Part shown: positions 61,990-64,000 of the stretch, piece after piece
Position numbering within the stretch: position 1 is the first letter of the stretch
Layout: every line of letters begins with the position of its first letter
Source: Haloglomus salinum
Lineage (GTDB): Archaea; Halobacteriota; Halobacteria; Halobacteriales; Haloarculaceae
Direction: 5' to 3'
DNA: 64,000 nt
Assembly: GCF_024298825.1 (NCBI RefSeq)
Contig: NZ_CP101153.1
Coordinates: 372,001 to 436,000, forward strand
The notes under the pieces: generated by a model
Databases searched by the model: none
Told to the model about the DNA's origin: nothing
The model's input: only the letters and a program-made list of their open reading frames with translations
Position numbers and translations under genes: made by a program

Positions 61990-62798
61990 CAGCCGACGAA
62001 CCCGCACCGACGCCCGACGACGTCCCCGCCCTCGGCCTCGGCACCTGGAAGCTCACCGGCGACACCGCCACGGAGGTCGTCGCCGACGCCCTGGAGACGG
62101 GCTACCGCCACATCGACACCGCACAGCTCTACGACAACGAACTCGAGGTCGGGCGTGGCATCCGCCGGGTCGACCCCGACGAGGACGTGTTCCTCGCGAC
62201 GAAGGTCGCCCCCGAGAACTGCGCGTACGAGGACTGCGTCTCCTCGGTGCGGGCCTCGAAGGACCGCCTCGGCCGGACGCCGGACCTCGTCTACGTCCAC
62301 TGGCCCCGCGCCGCGTACGACGCCGAGGACACGACGCGTGCGCTGGACGACCTCGTCGACGAGGGCACCGCCCGCGCCGTCGGCGTCTCGAACTTCACGG
62401 TCGACCTGCTCGACGAGTTCCTCACTCACGCCGACCACCGGCCGGTCGCCCATCAGTTCGAGTGCCACCCCCTGCTCCCACAGGACGACCTCGTCGAGGC
62501 GTGCCACGAGCGTGACGTGCTTCCCGTGGCGTACTCGCCGGTCGCGCGCGGCAAGGCGCTGGAGCACCCGGACGTGCAGGCGGTGGCCGACGAGGTCGAC
62601 GCCACGCCCGGCCAGGTCTGTCTCGCGTGGCTCCGCGCGCGCAACGTCGCCGCCATCCCGAAGACCACCGGCGGCCACCTCGCGGAGAACTTCGACTCGC
62701 AGTCGGTGACGCTCACGGACGACCAGGTCGCGCGCATCTCGGCCATCGAGGACCGGCACCGCTGCGTGAACCCGCCGAGTGCGCCGTGGGACCGGTGA
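61986..62798 (+). CDS. Aldo/keto reductase
   Basis: 270 residues. Barrel with the family tetrad Asp and Tyr in HIDTAQLYDNE, Lys in FLATKVAP and His in VYVHWPRA. The NADPH site is in IPKTTGGHLAENF. It could reduce a sugar carbonyl in the same pathway as the SDR, with which it is translationally coupled. A general detoxifying reductase is the alternative. Confidence 0.88.
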   Translation: MTADEPAPTPDDVPALGLGTWKLTGDTATEVVADALETGYRHIDTAQLYDNELEVGRGIRRVDPDEDVFLATKVAPENCAYEDCVSSVRASKDRLGRTPDLVYVHWPRAAYDAEDTTRALDDLVDEGTARAVGVSNFTVDLLDEFLTHADHRPVAHQFECHPLLPQDDLVEACHERDVLPVAYSPVARGKALEHPDVQAVADEVDATPGQVCLAWLRARNVAAIPKTTGGHLAENFDSQSVTLTDDQVARISAIEDRHRCVNPPSAPWDR

Positions 62799-62808
62799 CC
62801 CGTCGCCG

Positions 62809-64000
62809 CTAGACCACGCCGGTACCCTCGGACCGCTGGATGGGGTCGCCGTTCGCGTCGGTGAGTAGCGTCACCGTGTTCGCACCGCCGACATCGTCGA
62901 CGTACTTCAGCTTCTCGCTGTCGTTGCTCACGAAGACGACCTCCGGCGTGCCGTCTCCGTCCACGTCGGCGACCGTCGCGGGCGCCTTCCGAGCCACGCC
63001 GCCTGTGAGCGTGGTCGTCGCCTCGCCGCCGGCAGCCGTCCCGGCCCCGACCAGCTTCACCTGGTTGCTCCCATCCACCCCGACAGCGCGGTGGATGCCG
63101 TCACCGTCGAAGTCTGCCAGCGCGCCCGCGCCGATGCCGTTGTTCGACCCCAGCTGCCCGTCGGCGAGCGCGGTCACGGTCCCGTCGGGGTCGAGCGCCT
63201 GGAGCCGCTGGCTGCCGTCGGCGAACACGAGTTCGTCGGCCGCGTCGCCGTCGACGTCGGCGATACCGACGACCGCCTGGGTGCCGTCGCCCGGCGCGGC
63301 GACCGCGGTCGGCGTTCCGCCCTCCGCGACGCGATAGAGGGTATCGTGGTTCTCGTTCACGAAGAGGACCGACGGGTCGCTCCCGTCCCAGCGGCCGGTC
63401 GCGAGCCGGGTCTTCGCCCCCTCGATGGTCCCTGGGATGTCACCGCTCGTCGCCAGCGTCGTGGTCGTCCCGTCGGGGTCGGTCACCCGGACCTGGTCCG
63501 CGCCGTTGACGTAGGGAACGTCCGTCCCGCCGTCGTCGAGGAGGTTGGTCGTCGCCGGGCCGAGCGCGTCGACACTCCCGGGAACGGACAGCGTCTCCAG
63601 CGTGCCGCTTCCCGTGTCTATCGAGGTCAGCGAGCCGCCGTCACCCGCGTAGAGGACGCCACCGCAGGCGGTCGCACTCCCCCCGGGCGGCTCCAGACGG
63701 GAGAGGACGTACGTCGACCCGTCGTCGGGGGCGTTCCAGACGACGGTCACCTCGTCGGCGGTCGGCCGCACGGCGACGGTGTCGCCGGCGCCGAACCGCT
63801 GGTCCTGCAGTGGTGCAGCGTGCTCGGTCCCCTGGAGCCGAATCCGGTCCCCGTCGAGCGTGTCACCCTGCCGGTGGACGAGGTCGACGGGACAGTCGTC
63901 GCCCTGGAGCGCCAGTCGGCTCTCCGGCGACGCCGGCCCGGAATCCGCGAGCCCCAGCACCAGCCCCGAGATGACGACGCCCAGCGCGACGACGATGGCG
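62809..64000 (-). CDS. Pilin-like protein with FG-GAP repeats, 5' end beyond the window
   Basis: At least 397 residues. The frame runs off the window edge and reads AIVVALGVVISGLVLG, the hydrophobic part of an archaeal type IV pilin N-terminus. A beta domain follows (RIRLQGTE, VTVVWNAPDDGSTYVL). The rest holds FG-GAP/VCBS-like calcium repeats: IADVDGDAADELVFAD, LADFDGDGIHRAVG, VADVDGDGTPEVVFVS. Such repeats form beta-propellers that bind ligands or glycans. Probably a pilin-type adhesin or receptor near the glycan locus. Confidence 0.82.
   Translation of the reverse strand, partial: AIVVALGVVISGLVLGLADSGPASPESRLALQGDDCPVDLVHRQGDTLDGDRIRLQGTEHAAPLQDQRFGAGDTVAVRPTADEVTVVWNAPDDGSTYVLSRLEPPGGSATACGGVLYAGDGGSLTSIDTGSGTLETLSVPGSVDALGPATTNLLDDGGTDVPYVNGADQVRVTDPDGTTTTLATSGDIPGTIEGAKTRLATGRWDGSDPSVLFVNENHDTLYRVAEGGTPTAVAAPGDGTQAVVGIADVDGDAADELVFADGSQRLQALDPDGTVTALADGQLGSNNGIGAGALADFDGDGIHRAVGVDGSNQVKLVGAGTAAGGEATTTLTGGVARKAPATVADVDGDGTPEVVFVSNDSEKLKYVDDVGGANTVTLLTDANGDPIQRSEGTGVV

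Noticed and set aside
1-64000. CRISPR arrays, rRNA genes, complete insertion sequences or prophage genes
   Set aside because: No regularly spaced repeats, rRNA sequence, transposase or phage structural genes were seen.

Overview
The window looks like chromosomal DNA of a haloarchaeon (class Halobacteria). It is very GC-rich, and most proteins are strongly acidic. Many starts (ATG or GTG) sit 25-30 bases below an archaeal TATA box, the leaderless arrangement. Several haloarchaeal families are recognisable: DUF7115, DUF5830, DUF5799, DUF5779, DUF5995, HTH-10 and amphi-Trp proteins, a PGF-CTERM surface protein, and an elongator tRNA-Met with an intron. I cannot name the genus. Function calls rest on motifs and remembered families, not on searches.

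Layout. 1-3565: end of a fix/ETF operon (fixB, a FixC-FixX fusion, a small acidic protein). 3.6-10 kb: MurG-like glycosyltransferase, HTH-GNAT protein, tryptophanase, PGF-CTERM surface protein with a small membrane partner, DUF5995 protein. 10.1-15 kb: intron-containing tRNA-Met, DUF7115 protein with an inverted repeat over its promoter, DUF5830 protein, a membrane-anchored molybdopterin oxidoreductase followed by an ArsR-type regulator and a small membrane protein, and an HTH-10 regulator. 15-24 kb: a cysteine-rich six-repeat DUF11 lipoprotein, a DedA/TVP38-like membrane protein, a 38-residue zinc-finger protein, a membrane protein with an acidic tail, the B12-dependent ribonucleotide reductase NrdJ and PhoU. 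24-26.8 kb: a divergent pair of an exported protein and a membrane-anchored HTH regulator around a palindrome, then two small proteins.

26.8-36.5 kb is the branched-chain amino acid locus on the minus strand: leuA, ilvB, ilvN, ilvC, a small acidic protein, leuC, leuD and leuB. Most junctions between ilvB and leuD overlap or nearly touch. A response regulator-PAS gene on the plus strand separates leuD from leuB. As written, leuA has no start codon in the frame of its catalytic N-terminus; a promoter-positioned ATG lies one frame away.

36.8-54.4 kb holds mostly single genes: ferritin-like protein, cupin, VOC protein, degenerate MBL-like and JAB/MPN-like proteins, phosphohexomutase, nucleoside phosphorylase, PAS histidine kinase, two Hsp20-like proteins, a coiled-coil protein, DUF371, endonuclease III, a DsbA/DsbB pair, DUF2797, and a Tat-exported subtilase directly followed by a BsuPI-type protease-inhibitor domain protein. 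54.6-54.8 kb is a compact non-coding stretch of near-perfect hairpins.

54.8-62.8 kb is a nonulosonic (sialic-like) acid and glycan locus: a CMP-sugar synthetase fused to a PseG-like hydrolase, a NeuB-type synthase, a phytanoyl-CoA-dioxygenase-like oxygenase, two glycosyltransferases, then divergently a PtmA-like SDR and an aldo/keto reductase. Together they could make, activate, modify and transfer a legionaminic- or pseudaminic-type sugar to a surface glycan. The window ends inside a pilin-like protein carrying FG-GAP repeats.
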